This document shows positions 37,196 through 45,637 of a stretch of 64,000 nucleotides of DNA, piece by piece. Within the stretch, counting starts at the first letter, position 1. Each line of letters begins with the position of its first letter. The stretch lies in the NCBI RefSeq assembly GCF_900102675.1, contig NZ_FMYX01000006.1, forward strand, positions 186,001 through 250,000, given 5' to 3'. The DNA comes from Pseudomonas guariconensis (lineage in GTDB: Bacteria; Pseudomonadota; Gammaproteobacteria; Pseudomonadales; Pseudomonadaceae). A model generated the notes under the pieces. It ran no database searches. It had not been told where the DNA came from and saw only the letters and a list, made by a program, of their open reading frames with translations. The position numbers and the translations under genes were made by a program.

Positions 37196-37389
37196 GAGGA
37201 TTCCATCAAACGTTCGGCCGGATTGGCCGGAATCATTGAAGGGCAACCGCGTAGGAGGGATGAGGTACTCAGATATGGCAGGACCGCCCGGCAGGGTTCA
37301 CGAAACTGTCATGCTTTTGTGGCAGCGCGCCCGAACGGTTTTCATCAGACTCGCGTTCTACTGGGGATCTGCATTCTGGTGTTTCATTC

Positions 37390-38385
37390 ATGCGGGCTTT
37401 TTTGGTTTTCTTGTTTTTGGCACTCAGCACGCCGGCGAGCTTCGCCGAAGGACGCTGCGACACGCGTGCGCCGGTACAACGGGTCGAACTGGGCGAATTG
37501 AGCCTGGTTTACCAAAGCGTGGGAGCACCGTCGGACCCTGTGTTGCTGTTGGTCATGGGGCTGGGTGGGCAATTGATCCACTGGCCCGACGATGTGGTCG
37601 AGGCCCTGTGTCGCCAAGGTTTCCGTGTCGTTCGTTATGACAACCGCGATGCCGGGCTGTCGCGTTGGAACCAGCTGCCAGCCTCGGCCAACCTGACCGT
37701 CGAGCTGTTGCGTTACAAGCTGGGGCTGCCCGTTTCGGCCCCGTATACCTTGACCGACATGGCCACCGATGGCTTGCGCCTGATGGATGAGCTGAAGGTC
37801 GAGCAATTCCATGTGCTGGGGGTGAGCATGGGCGGCATGATTGCCCAACACCTGGCGGCGATGGCGCCGGAGCGTGTGCGCAGCCTGACGCTGGTGATGT
37901 CGAGCTCTGGCGCCGAGGGCCTGCCGGCGCCAAGCGCTGCATTGGTGCAACTGCTGGCCCGGCGTGATGCGCCGAATCGTGAAGTGGCCATCGAGCACCA
38001 GGCGGACCTGCTGGCTGCGCTGGGTAGCCCGACGATCACCGACGAGCGCACGGTGCTGTTGGACCAGGCGGCTGTGGCTTATGACCGGGCGTTCAATCCA
38101 GAAGGGGCTCAGCGGCAGATCATGGCCATTCTGGCCGAGCCCAGCCGGGTGGCGCTGCTCAATCAGTTGCGTGTCCCCACGCTGGTCGTGCATGGCACGG
38201 CCGATCCGCTGTTGCCGGTGATGCATGGGGTGCACCTGGCCGCGCATATCCAGGGCAGCCAGTTACGGCTGATCCCGGGGCTGGCGCACCGTTTCCAGGA
38301 GCCGTTCAAGGCGCCGCTGTTGGCGGCGGTGCTGCCTTACTTGAGCTCGCACCGCGAAGATCCGAGGCATGTGGCCGGCCTTTGA
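37390..38385 (+). CDS. secreted alpha/beta hydrolase
   Basis: 331 aa with a signal peptide (MRAFLVFLFLALSTPASFAEG, cleavage after FA near residue 19). Alpha/beta-hydrolase motifs include the oxyanion HG-like VMGLGGQL, YDNRDAGLS, the nucleophile elbow GVSMGGM (Ser near residue 152), and the acid/His part VHGTADPLLPV...PGLAHRFQEP. The substrate may be an ester or lactone; many such proteins are annotated as esterase or haloperoxidase-like. It is divergent from the large DUF6543 gene across about 195 bases. No special ribosome site is seen. Confidence 0.88.
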   Translation: MRAFLVFLFLALSTPASFAEGRCDTRAPVQRVELGELSLVYQSVGAPSDPVLLLVMGLGGQLIHWPDDVVEALCRQGFRVVRYDNRDAGLSRWNQLPASANLTVELLRYKLGLPVSAPYTLTDMATDGLRLMDELKVEQFHVLGVSMGGMIAQHLAAMAPERVRSLTLVMSSSGAEGLPAPSAALVQLLARRDAPNREVAIEHQADLLAALGSPTITDERTVLLDQAAVAYDRAFNPEGAQRQIMAILAEPSRVALLNQLRVPTLVVHGTADPLLPVMHGVHLAAHIQGSQLRLIPGLAHRFQEPFKAPLLAAVLPYLSSHREDPRHVAGL

Positions 38386-38443
38386 CCTGTGATGCCCTTC
38401 TGGTGAGGAAGCCGTACCCACAAGGATCACGAGGCGCGGCTGC

Positions 38444-38779
38444 TCAGTGAAAGCGCATCCACAGCGTGACCAGCACTGTCGCTGCCGCCAGCCAGGCCAC
38501 CGTGGCCAGGGCCAGCGAGGCTTCCAGGCGCAGCCGGTCGACCAGAACGTACAAGGTGGCCAGGTAGACGAAGTACGGGATGATCGACCACATGCCGAAC
38601 AGGATGGTGGCCTTCAGGTCCGCCAGCGACCGGCTCTTGCCCACGATGTAGTGGGCGATCAGCGCAAAGGTCGGAAACAACGGCACCAGCCCCGCGATGT
38701 AGTAGTTGCGGGTCTTGGAAAGGATCGCCAGGAGCACCACGACGGCGGCGCCCAGGCTGGCTTTGAGTATGAGGTCCAC
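38444..38779 (-). CDS. glpM: GlpM family inner membrane protein
   Basis: 111 aa with four hydrophobic helices (residues about 5-22, 28-45, 60-78 and 88-108). The sequence ILSKTRNYYIAGLVPLFPTFALIAHYIVG is the GlpM signature, known in P. aeruginosa as a membrane protein affecting alginate production. It lies 15 bases after the aauR stop, so it is probably in the same transcript. The specific biochemical role is not known. Confidence 0.88.
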   Translation of the reverse strand: MDLILKASLGAAVVVLLAILSKTRNYYIAGLVPLFPTFALIAHYIVGKSRSLADLKATILFGMWSIIPYFVYLATLYVLVDRLRLEASLALATVAWLAAATVLVTLWMRFH

Positions 38780-38794
38780 GGGCTTCCCTTGGCC

Positions 38795-40120
38795 TCAGCT
38801 GAGGCCGTACTTCTTCACTTTGTCGAACAGCGTGGTCTTGGCCATGCCCAGCTCCTGGCTGGCCTGGCTAAGGTTGCCACCGGTGCGCTGTAGAGCGTCG
38901 CTGAGCAGGTTGCGCTCGAAGGCTTCCACGGCCTCGGCAAAGCCCAGGCCTTGACTGGCGCCGCTGGCGTTCTTCTTGAAGGCTGGCAGGCCAAGGGCAT
39001 AGCGCTCGGCCACGTTGCGCAACTCACGCACATTGCCTGGCCAATCGTGGGCCATCAGCCGTGACAGGGTCTGGCTGTCCAGCTCCGGCACCTCACGGTC
39101 GAAGCGCAGCGCCGATTGCTCGAGAAAGTGCTCGAACAATTGCAGGATGTCCTCGCGGCGTTCGCGCAGAGGCGGCAGCTCCAGGGTGACGACGTTCAGG
39201 CGGTAGTACAAATCGCTGCGAAACTGCCCGTTCTGGCCCATGGCGTCCAGGTCCGACTTGGTCGCGGCGATCACCCGGCAGTCCACCGGAATGCTCTGGT
39301 TCGAGCCCAGGCGCTCCAGCGTGCGCTCCTGCAACACGCGCAGCAGCTTGATCTGCAGATTGATCGGCATGCTCTCGACTTCATCGAGGAACAACGTCCC
39401 GCCATTGGCATGTTCGATCTTGCCGATGCGCCGTTTGCCGGCGCCCGTGAAGGCATTGGCCTCATGACCGAAGATCTCGCTCTCGAACAGGTTCTCCGGC
39501 AGGCCGCCGCAGTTGAGCGCCACGAAGGGCTGCCCCTGGCGACGACTGAAATCGTGCAAGCAACGGGCGACCAGTTCCTTGCCGGTGCCGGTCTCGCCTT
39601 CGATGAGCACGTTGGCTGAGGTGTCGGCCACGTTGGCGATCAGTTCGCGCAGGTTCTGCATCGCTGGCGAGCGGCCGATGATGCGGCCTTCCAGCGTGCT
39701 GTGGCCGGCCAGCTGGCGACGCAGCGCATGGACCTCGCGGGACAGGCCGCGTTGCTCCAGGGCGCGGCGGACCACATCCACCAAGCGCTCGGGGGAGAAG
39801 GGTTTCTCCATGAAGTCATAGGCGCCGTTGCGCATGGCGCCGACCGCCATGTCGATGTCGCCGTGGCCGGTGATCAGCACCACCGGCAGGCTACGGTCGC
39901 GGGCCTTGAGCCGGCCGAGCAGCTCCAGGCCATCCATGCCGGGCAGGCGGATATCGCTGACGACGATACCGGCGAAATCATCGCCGATGCGTTCCAGCGC
40001 TTGCTCGGCGCTGCCCACGCCTTCGCAGGCGATGTCTTCCAGGGCCAGAGCCTGCTGGCAGCCCAGCAGCACATGGGGGTCGTCTTCGACGATCAGGACA
40101 GTCAAGGGCACTTGGTTCAT
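38795..40120 (-). CDS. aauR: AauR, sigma-54-dependent response regulator for acidic amino acid use
   Basis: 441 aa. The receiver domain has the phospho-acceptor Asp in VVSDIRLPGMDG (near residue 57). An AAA+ sigma-54 activation domain follows, with Walker A GETGTGKE and Walker B GTLFLDEVESM, and a Fis-type helix-turn-helix ends it (GGNLSQASQELGMAKTTLFDKVK). The sigma-54 contact loop reads NAFTGA rather than GAFTGA. It is DctD-like. With AauS it activates uptake and use of glutamate/aspartate; matching binding motifs lie upstream of gltI in this window. The start is 14 bases from the aauS stop. Confidence 0.93.
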   Translation of the reverse strand: MNQVPLTVLIVEDDPHVLLGCQQALALEDIACEGVGSAEQALERIGDDFAGIVVSDIRLPGMDGLELLGRLKARDRSLPVVLITGHGDIDMAVGAMRNGAYDFMEKPFSPERLVDVVRRALEQRGLSREVHALRRQLAGHSTLEGRIIGRSPAMQNLRELIANVADTSANVLIEGETGTGKELVARCLHDFSRRQGQPFVALNCGGLPENLFESEIFGHEANAFTGAGKRRIGKIEHANGGTLFLDEVESMPINLQIKLLRVLQERTLERLGSNQSIPVDCRVIAATKSDLDAMGQNGQFRSDLYYRLNVVTLELPPLRERREDILQLFEHFLEQSALRFDREVPELDSQTLSRLMAHDWPGNVRELRNVAERYALGLPAFKKNASGASQGLGFAEAVEAFERNLLSDALQRTGGNLSQASQELGMAKTTLFDKVKKYGLS

Positions 40121-40133
40121 ACGGACCCTGCGT

Positions 40134-42038
40134 TCATAGAGGTTCTACCGAATTGCCGGTGGGCGTGACCAAGGGCAGGGCGAGCACGAAGGCGGTCCCG
40201 CCACTGGCAGGATGCTCGACGCTCAGCGAGCCCTTGGCAGCGGCGGCGAGGCTCGCCGAAAGGGTCAGGCCCAGGCCCAGGCCATGCTCGCCCGGTTTGG
40301 TGGTGAAGAAAGGTTCGAACAGGTGCTTGCGCGCCTCGGCATCGATGCCGTGACCATTATCGCGCACCCGCAGGCGGTATTTGTCGCCCTGCAGCTCGCC
40401 CTCGAGCCAAAGCTGCGGTGTGGGCTGGTGGGTCATGGCGTCCAGGGCGTTGCCGACCAGGTTGACCAGGATCTGCTCCAGGCGTGTCTGGTCGATGGCC
40501 AGTTGCTGGTCCTCGAATTGGCTGTGCAGCTGTAGCTTGCAGCCGGCGATGCGGTTGGCCAGCACCTGCAAGGAGGCATCGACGGCCTTGCTCAACGAGG
40601 CCTGGCCACTGTCATCGCCACGCCTTGCGAAGGAGCGCAGGCTAGCGGTGATACGGCCCATGCGGTCGATCAAGTCGTTCATGGTGCGCAGATTGGTGCT
40701 GGCCGTTTCCAGGGCCCCGCGTTCCAGGAAGCGCACAGTATTGCCAGACAACGTGCGCAGCGCCGCCAGAGGCTGGTTCAACTCGTGGGCGATGCTGGTG
40801 GACATTTGCCCGATGGCCGCCAGTTTGCCGGCCTGGACCAGTTCGTCCTGGGCGTGGCGCAGGGTCTGCTCGGCGTGCCGACGTTCGCGGATCTGCCCCT
40901 TGAGCCGCTCGTTGCTGGCGCGCAGATCAGCGGTACGCTCGGTGATGCGTCGCTCCAGTTGGCTGTTGGCCTCTTCGAGGGCTTCGCGGGCGGCCAGGCG
41001 GGTGGCGATCACCTTGCGGCGCTCGTTCCAGGCGATCGCCAGGATGGTCAGCAGGGCGAAGGCCACACCCACCAGGATGCCCTGGACCATGGACTCACGG
41101 TGCAGGTCCTGCAGGGGCGTGAGCAAGGTGAAGTGCCAGGGGGTGTCCACCAGGCGCCGGGTCTGGGCCAGGTAGGCCATTTCACGGGGCTTGCCCTGGC
41201 CGATTTCGCTGTTGGCAGGGAAGGTGAGTTTTTCCACGCCCTCGGACAGGGTTTCCCGGGCCAGTGGTTGCAATTCGTTGAGCGGCCACCAGTAGTACTG
41301 CAGGCTGCGCGCCAGGCGTTCCTTGATCTGCGGGGGCAGCGGGCGCACCGACTTGAGCCGGCGGGCCGGGTCGCTGGAAAGAATGATGATGCCATTCTCA
41401 TCGCTGACGAAGGCTTCCAGGCGGGCGCGTTGCCAGCGTTCTTCTAGGGTGTCCAGGCGCACCTTGATCACCGCCACGCCGATGATCTTGCCGTGCTCTT
41501 CCAGCCCATGGGCCAGGTAGTAGCCTGCTTCGCCAGTGGTGCTGCCGATGCCGTAGAAGCGGCCAGGCTCGCCGCGCACGGCATCCTGGAAGTAGGCGCG
41601 GAACGACAAGTCCTCGCCAAGGAAGGAGTCGGCGTCGCGCCAGTTGCTGGTGGCCTGGACGCGACCGGTGGTGTCCAGGACGAAGATGGCCCGGCTACGG
41701 CTGCGCCGGTTCAGGCCTTCGAGGTATTCGTTGACGGTCTGGCGGTAGCCGCCATCGGGGTCGGTGAGCAGTTTCGAGACGCTGTCTTCGAGTTCCAGCA
41801 GGCTCGGCAGGTAGGTGTATTTGCTGATCTCGCTCTCGACGGTGCGTGCGTGGAGCTCGAGCTGGCGTTCGCCGTTCTCGCTCAAGGCGCGGATGCCGTT
41901 GCTCTCGCTGATCAGGTAGCCGGCCATCCCCAGGCCGACCATCAGCAAAATGATCAGGGGTGGTAGCAGCAATTGACGGATCAGGCGGGATTTCACGGCA
42001 GGCTGGGCAGGGCGAAGGAGCGAGGGGTCGCATTTCAT
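40134..42038 (-). CDS. aauS: AauS, sensor histidine kinase for acidic amino acids
   Basis: 634 aa from ATG 42038. Membrane segment 1 is at about residues 20-42 (LLLPPLIILLMVGLGMAGYLI). A large periplasmic dCache-like sensor region (about 43-325) is followed by membrane segment 2 (ILVGVAFALLTILAIAWN). A coiled coil and the DctB-type kinase come next: H-box SIAHELNQPLAALRTLSGN, N-box LVNLVGNALDAM, and G-boxes RDNGHGID and GLGLGLTLSASLA. All kinase motifs are intact. It forms a two-gene system with aauR and sits right behind the transporter genes it is expected to control. Confidence 0.92.
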   Translation of the reverse strand: MKCDPSLLRPAQPAVKSRLIRQLLLPPLIILLMVGLGMAGYLISESNGIRALSENGERQLELHARTVESEISKYTYLPSLLELEDSVSKLLTDPDGGYRQTVNEYLEGLNRRSRSRAIFVLDTTGRVQATSNWRDADSFLGEDLSFRAYFQDAVRGEPGRFYGIGSTTGEAGYYLAHGLEEHGKIIGVAVIKVRLDTLEERWQRARLEAFVSDENGIIILSSDPARRLKSVRPLPPQIKERLARSLQYYWWPLNELQPLARETLSEGVEKLTFPANSEIGQGKPREMAYLAQTRRLVDTPWHFTLLTPLQDLHRESMVQGILVGVAFALLTILAIAWNERRKVIATRLAAREALEEANSQLERRITERTADLRASNERLKGQIRERRHAEQTLRHAQDELVQAGKLAAIGQMSTSIAHELNQPLAALRTLSGNTVRFLERGALETASTNLRTMNDLIDRMGRITASLRSFARRGDDSGQASLSKAVDASLQVLANRIAGCKLQLHSQFEDQQLAIDQTRLEQILVNLVGNALDAMTHQPTPQLWLEGELQGDKYRLRVRDNGHGIDAEARKHLFEPFFTTKPGEHGLGLGLTLSASLAAAAKGSLSVEHPASGGTAFVLALPLVTPTGNSVEPL

Positions 42039-42100
42039 CACAGTGGCCTTGTCACGACCAGCGTCCGCTGCCCGGATCGCCGGGCAGCGGCATGGCCGAC

Positions 42101-42835
42101 TCAGTGCTGCAGGATCTTGCTGAGGAAGTGCTGGGTGCGCTCGTGGCGGCCTTCGGGGTTGCCGAAGAAGTCTTCCTTCTGGCAGTCCTCGATGATGCTG
42201 CCCTTGTCCATGAAGATCACCCGGTTGGCCACCTTGCGAGCGAAGCCCATCTCGTGGGTCACGCACATCATGGTCATGCCTTCATGGGCCAGTTCGACCA
42301 TCACGTCCAGCACCTCGTTGACCATTTCCGGATCCAGCGCCGAGGTCGGTTCGTCGAACAGCATGACGATCGGGTCCATCGACAGCGCACGGGCGATCGC
42401 CACACGCTGCTGCTGGCCGCCGGAGAGCTGGCCAGGATGCTTCTTGGCGTGGGCGCCCAGGCCTACGCGGTCGAGCAGGGCCAGACCTTTCTTGGTGGCT
42501 TCGGCCTCACTGCGGCCCAGAACCTTGCGCTGGGCGATGGTCAGGTTCTCGGTGATCGACAGGTGCGGGAACAGCTCGAAGTGCTGGAACACCATGCCGA
42601 CGCGTGAACGCAGCTTGGGCAGGTTGGTCTTCGGGTCGGCGATGGAGGTGCCGTCGACCACGATGTCACCCTTCTGGAAGGGCTCCAGGGCATTGACGCA
42701 CTTGATCAGCGTGGACTTGCCCGAGCCGGATGGCCCGCAGACCACCACCACTTCACCTTTCTTGACCTCGGTGCTGCAGTCGGTCAGCACCTGGAAGTCC
42801 CCGTACCACTTGTTGACGTTCTTGATGGAAATCAT
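42101..42835 (-). CDS. gltL: glutamate/aspartate ABC transporter ATP-binding protein
   Basis: 244 aa. Walker [11 protein letters not shown]-loop [11 protein letters not shown], signature LSGGQQQR, Walker [14 protein letters not shown] and the H-loop THEMGF are all present. It powers uptake of acidic amino acids with GltJ/GltK. ATG 42835 overlaps the gltK stop (ATGA, 42832-42835). It is also called aatP in P. putida. Length is typical. Confidence 0.95.
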   Translation of the reverse strand: MISIKNVNKWYGDFQVLTDCSTEVKKGEVVVVCGPSGSGKSTLIKCVNALEPFQKGDIVVDGTSIADPKTNLPKLRSRVGMVFQHFELFPHLSITENLTIAQRKVLGRSEAEATKKGLALLDRVGLGAHAKKHPGQLSGGQQQRVAIARALSMDPIVMLFDEPTSALDPEMVNEVLDVMVELAHEGMTMMCVTHEMGFARKVANRVIFMDKGSIIEDCQKEDFFGNPEGRHERTQHFLSKILQH

Positions 42836-43503
42836 ACGGTGATCCTTTTTTGCAGGCGCTTGACCAGCCACGAAGCGGAGAAGCTGATGAGGAAGTACAC
42901 GACCCCGGCGAAGATCAGGAACTCATGGGAGCGCCCGATGATGTCGCCGTTGGAGCGTGCCGAGTTGAGGAAATCCACCAGGCCCACGGTGTAGACCAGC
43001 GAGGTGTCCTGGAACAGGATGATGCTCTGCTGCAGCAGCAGGGGGGTCATCTTGCGAAACGCCTGGGGCAGGATGATCAGGCGCATGGTCTGGCCGTAGG
43101 TCATGCCCAGTGCCTGCGCGGCGCCCATCTGGCCCTTGGAGATCGACTGCACGCCGGCCCGCACGATCTCGCAGAAGTAGGCGGCCTCGAACATCATGAA
43201 CGCCACCACACAGGAGGTGAAGGCGCCGACCGGGGTGTCCTCGCCGGTGATCCAGCGCAGCACGAACGGGACTGCCAGGTAGAACCAGGTGATCACCAGC
43301 AGCAGCGGGATGGAGCGGAAGTAGTTGACGTAGGCGCCGGCCAGATTCGACAGCAGCTTGCTCGATGACAGGCGCATCAGCGCCAGGATCGTACCCAGCA
43401 CGATACCGCCGACCACGCCCATGACCATCAGTTGCAGGGTCATCACCATGCCTTCCCAGAGGGCCGGCAGGGCGGGGATGATTTCGCTGAAATCCATGTC
43501 CAT
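42832..43503 (-). CDS. gltK: glutamate/aspartate ABC transporter permease GltK
   Basis: 223 aa with about five membrane segments. The polar amino acid permease loop ...[28 protein letters not shown] carries the EAA motif. It directly follows gltJ with no gap (the gltJ stop ends at 43504). ATG 43503; a second ATG at 43497 is possible. Confidence 0.93.
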   Translation of the reverse strand: MDMDFSEIIPALPALWEGMVMTLQLMVMGVVGGIVLGTILALMRLSSSKLLSNLAGAYVNYFRSIPLLLVITWFYLAVPFVLRWITGEDTPVGAFTSCVVAFMMFEAAYFCEIVRAGVQSISKGQMGAAQALGMTYGQTMRLIILPQAFRKMTPLLLQQSIILFQDTSLVYTVGLVDFLNSARSNGDIIGRSHEFLIFAGVVYFLISFSASWLVKRLQKRITV

Positions 43504-44250
43504 TTACTTGCCCCCCACGGAGATCAGGCCAGGTACCGAGACTTTCTTCTCGATGAAACGCATGAACAGCATCAGCCCCATGTTCAGGGTGAAGTAGATC
43601 AAGGTGGCCAGCGTGAATGCTTCGAACAGGTTCGCGGAGAACTCGGCGGTCTGCTTGGTCTGGGCCAGCAGTTCCATCAGGCCGATCAGCGACGCCACGG
43701 AGGAGTTCTTGAACACGTTCAAAAATTCCGAGGTGAGCGGCGGGATGATGATCCGGTAGGCCTGGGGCAGCAGCACGTTCATGTAGATCTGCGGCAGGCT
43801 GAAGCCCAGCGCCCGGCCAGCCGATTCCTGACCGCGAGGCAGGGCCTGGATGCCGGTGCGTACCTGCTCGCAGACCCGCGCGGCGGTGAACAGGCCCAGG
43901 CAGATGACCACGCTGATGAGGGCGGAGGTGGTCGGGTTGAGGTCTTGCTTGAACCACTCCTGCAGCCCTTCAGGCAGCAGGTCCGGTACCAGGAAGTACC
44001 AGATGAACAGTTGCACCAACAGCGGCACGTTGCGGAACAGTTCCACATAGGCGGTGGCGATCCCCGATACCACACGGTTCGGCACGGTGCGCATCACGCC
44101 GAGCAGCGAGCCCAGCAGCAAGGCGATGATCCAGGCGGTCACGGCAATGGCGATGGTCCAGCCCAGACCGGTGATATACCAGTCCAGGTAGGTTTCGCTG
44201 CCCACGCCGGTGGACTTGAAGAATACGCCCCAGTCCCAGTTGTAATTCAT
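43504..44250 (-). CDS. gltJ: glutamate/aspartate ABC transporter permease GltJ
   Basis: 248 aa. The N-terminus MNYNWDWGVFF and the EAA loop AARVCEQVRTGIQALPRGQESAGRALGFS are typical of GltJ/AatQ. It forms the heterodimeric channel with GltK. It is separated from gltI by a 144-base gap containing a strong hairpin, the usual way the binding protein is made in excess over the membrane parts. Confidence 0.93.
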   Translation of the reverse strand: MNYNWDWGVFFKSTGVGSETYLDWYITGLGWTIAIAVTAWIIALLLGSLLGVMRTVPNRVVSGIATAYVELFRNVPLLVQLFIWYFLVPDLLPEGLQEWFKQDLNPTTSALISVVICLGLFTAARVCEQVRTGIQALPRGQESAGRALGFSLPQIYMNVLLPQAYRIIIPPLTSEFLNVFKNSSVASLIGLMELLAQTKQTAEFSANLFEAFTLATLIYFTLNMGLMLFMRFIEKKVSVPGLISVGGK

Positions 44251-44293
44251 CGGGATTTCCCCTCAGACGGTTGTTTCACGGGCACCTTCGAGC

Positions 44294-44320
44294 AACCGAG
44301 GGCGGCGAGCGCCCTCGGTT
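44294..44320 (-). promoter_or_regulatory. intercistronic hairpin between gltI and gltJ
   Basis: The perfect 11-bp stem AACCGAGGGCG (44294-44304) and CGCCCTCGGTT (44310-44320) has a 5-base loop. No T-run follows on the minus strand, so it probably stabilises the gltI message or lowers downstream expression rather than ending transcription fully. Confidence 0.7.
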
Positions 44321-44394
44321 GAAAGGTTAGACACTAATGAGTGGCCTGTCGGGTTGATGCTGCTCGGGTCGAGCAGTAGGCCACTGGCTGGGGA

Positions 44395-45312
44395 TCAGGA
44401 CTTCTTCTCGTCCGCCGCCTTGTCGGTCGGCTCGGCGATCAGCTTTTTCAGCTCTTCGCTCATCGGGAAGTTCAGGTTAAGGCCTTTTGGCGGAATCGGC
44501 TGCTGGAACCACTTCTCGTAGCTCTTGTTGACCGCGCCAGACTTGAAGTACGCCACGATGGCGTCATCGACCGCTTTCTTGAAGGCGTCGTCACCCTTGC
44601 GCACCATGCAGCCGTAGATCTCGTAGGACTGCGGGGTGCCGGTGATGACCCAGTCGGCAGGCTTGCGCGCCTTGGCCATTTCGCCGGCGAGCAGGGCGTC
44701 GTCCATCATGAAGGCCACGGCGCGGCCGCTTTCGAGCATGTTGAAGGCTTCGCCGTGGTCTTTTGCGGAGATCACGTTCATCTTCATCTGCTTGTCGGCG
44801 TTCATCGCCTTGAGGATGCGTTCGGAGGTGGTACCGGCGGTGGTCACCACGTTCTTGCCGGCCAGGTCCGGGAAGTCCTTGTAGGCTGGCTGACCGTCCT
44901 TGACCTTGGTCAGCAGGCGGGTGCCGACTTCGAAGATGCCGACCGAGAAGCCGACCTGCTGCTGGCGCTCGACGTTGTTGGTGGTGGAGCCGCATTCAAG
45001 GTCCACGGTGCCGTTCTGCACCAGCGGGATGCGGGTCTGGGAGGTGACCAGGTTGTAGCGGACCTTGATGTCCGTACCCAGTTGCTTTTTCAGCGCGTCG
45101 ACGACGGCCAGCTGGATGTCGTGGGAATAGCCCACAGGCTCTGGCTTGCCGGCCAGGTAGGAAAATGGAATGGAGGAGTCGCGGTGGCCCAGGGTGATGG
45201 TGCCCGAATCCTTGATCTTCTTCAGGGTGCCGGTCAGTTCTTCGGCCATGACAGGCGATGCGATGACAGCGGCCGCGATGGCGGCGCCCAGCAATTGACG
45301 AACGATGCGCAT
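44395..45312 (-). CDS. gltI: periplasmic glutamate/aspartate-binding protein
   Basis: 305 aa from ATG 45312 (ribosome site GAGGAAA). The signal peptide ends SPVMAEE near residue 24. The mature part is the type-3 solute-binding fold: KKIKDSGTITLGHRDSSIPFSYLAG, VDLECGSTTNNVERQQQVGFS and GRAVAFMMDDALLAG are typical of GltI/AatJ. It binds glutamate/aspartate and delivers it to GltJK-GltL. The lysine- and aspartate-rich C-terminal tail is slightly long. It is preceded by a sigma-54 promoter and AauR sites, plus a Crc-type motif in the leader. Confidence 0.94.
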   Translation of the reverse strand: MRIVRQLLGAAIAAAVIASPVMAEELTGTLKKIKDSGTITLGHRDSSIPFSYLAGKPEPVGYSHDIQLAVVDALKKQLGTDIKVRYNLVTSQTRIPLVQNGTVDLECGSTTNNVERQQQVGFSVGIFEVGTRLLTKVKDGQPAYKDFPDLAGKNVVTTAGTTSERILKAMNADKQMKMNVISAKDHGEAFNMLESGRAVAFMMDDALLAGEMAKARKPADWVITGTPQSYEIYGCMVRKGDDAFKKAVDDAIVAYFKSGAVNKSYEKWFQQPIPPKGLNLNFPMSEELKKLIAEPTDKAADEKKS

Positions 45313-45331
45313 CAAATTTTCCTCGACGTGT

Positions 45332-45339
45332 TTGTTTTT
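45332..45339 (-). promoter_or_regulatory. Crc/Hfq motif (AANAANAA) in the gltI leader
   Basis: On the minus strand AAAAACAA lies about 20 bases upstream of the gltI ATG. It fits the AANAANAA motif used by Hfq/Crc to repress transporters when preferred carbon sources are present. It is low in complexity, so chance is possible. Confidence 0.5.
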
Positions 45340-45382
45340 TTTATGGAGCCGTTGGCGGACTCTTCGTTCCACGAATACAGCA

Positions 45383-45397
45383 GCAAACGTGGTGCAT
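45383..45397 (-). promoter_or_regulatory. sigma-54 (-24/-12) promoter of gltI
   Basis: Read on the minus strand: ATGCAC, five bases, TTGC. The key GC at -24 and GC at -12 and their spacing match the sigma-54 consensus TGGCAC-N5-TTGC, with two mismatches at the 5' end. It lies about 70 bases before the gltI start and about 110 bases downstream of AauR-type enhancer sites, as needed for an AauR-activated promoter. Confidence 0.7.
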
Positions 45398-45507
45398 TCG
45401 GCTACCAAGTGTAGAGCATGAGTCGTGCCAAGCCCTGCTGTCGATCATATCGCCGCGAAATTACTGGTTTTGAGGCTTTTTTTTACCGTTTTTTGCCAGA
45501 GCAGACG

Positions 45508-45552
45508 TGCGGATTTCCGAATGAATACCCTCTGCGTGTTCGGAAATCCGAA
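45508..45552 (-). promoter_or_regulatory. tandem AauR-type binding sites upstream of gltI
   Basis: TTCGGAAATCCGAA (45539-45552) matches exactly the inverted repeat TTCGG-N4-CCGAA that I recall as the AauR motif. A second copy TGCGGATTTCCGAA (45508-45521) has one mismatch. The two centres are 31 bases apart, about three helical turns, on the same face. The sites also lie 86-130 bases before the divergent NEL-ligase gene, so an effect on it is conceivable. The rest of the 325-base gap shows no other gene. Confidence 0.75.
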
Positions 45553-45637
45553 TGAGGGGCCTGGGTAGTACTCCGGTACTGCGCCACCGGGGCAAGCAAT
45601 TGATGAGATCGAGCTTTTCAACTGCTCGAGATTGCAC

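Noticed and set aside
42039..42266. Upstream extension of aauS by 76 codons
   Set aside because: The extension lies in another frame of gltL and encodes low-complexity Pro/Arg/Gln sequence; the ATG at 42038 precedes a normal membrane segment.
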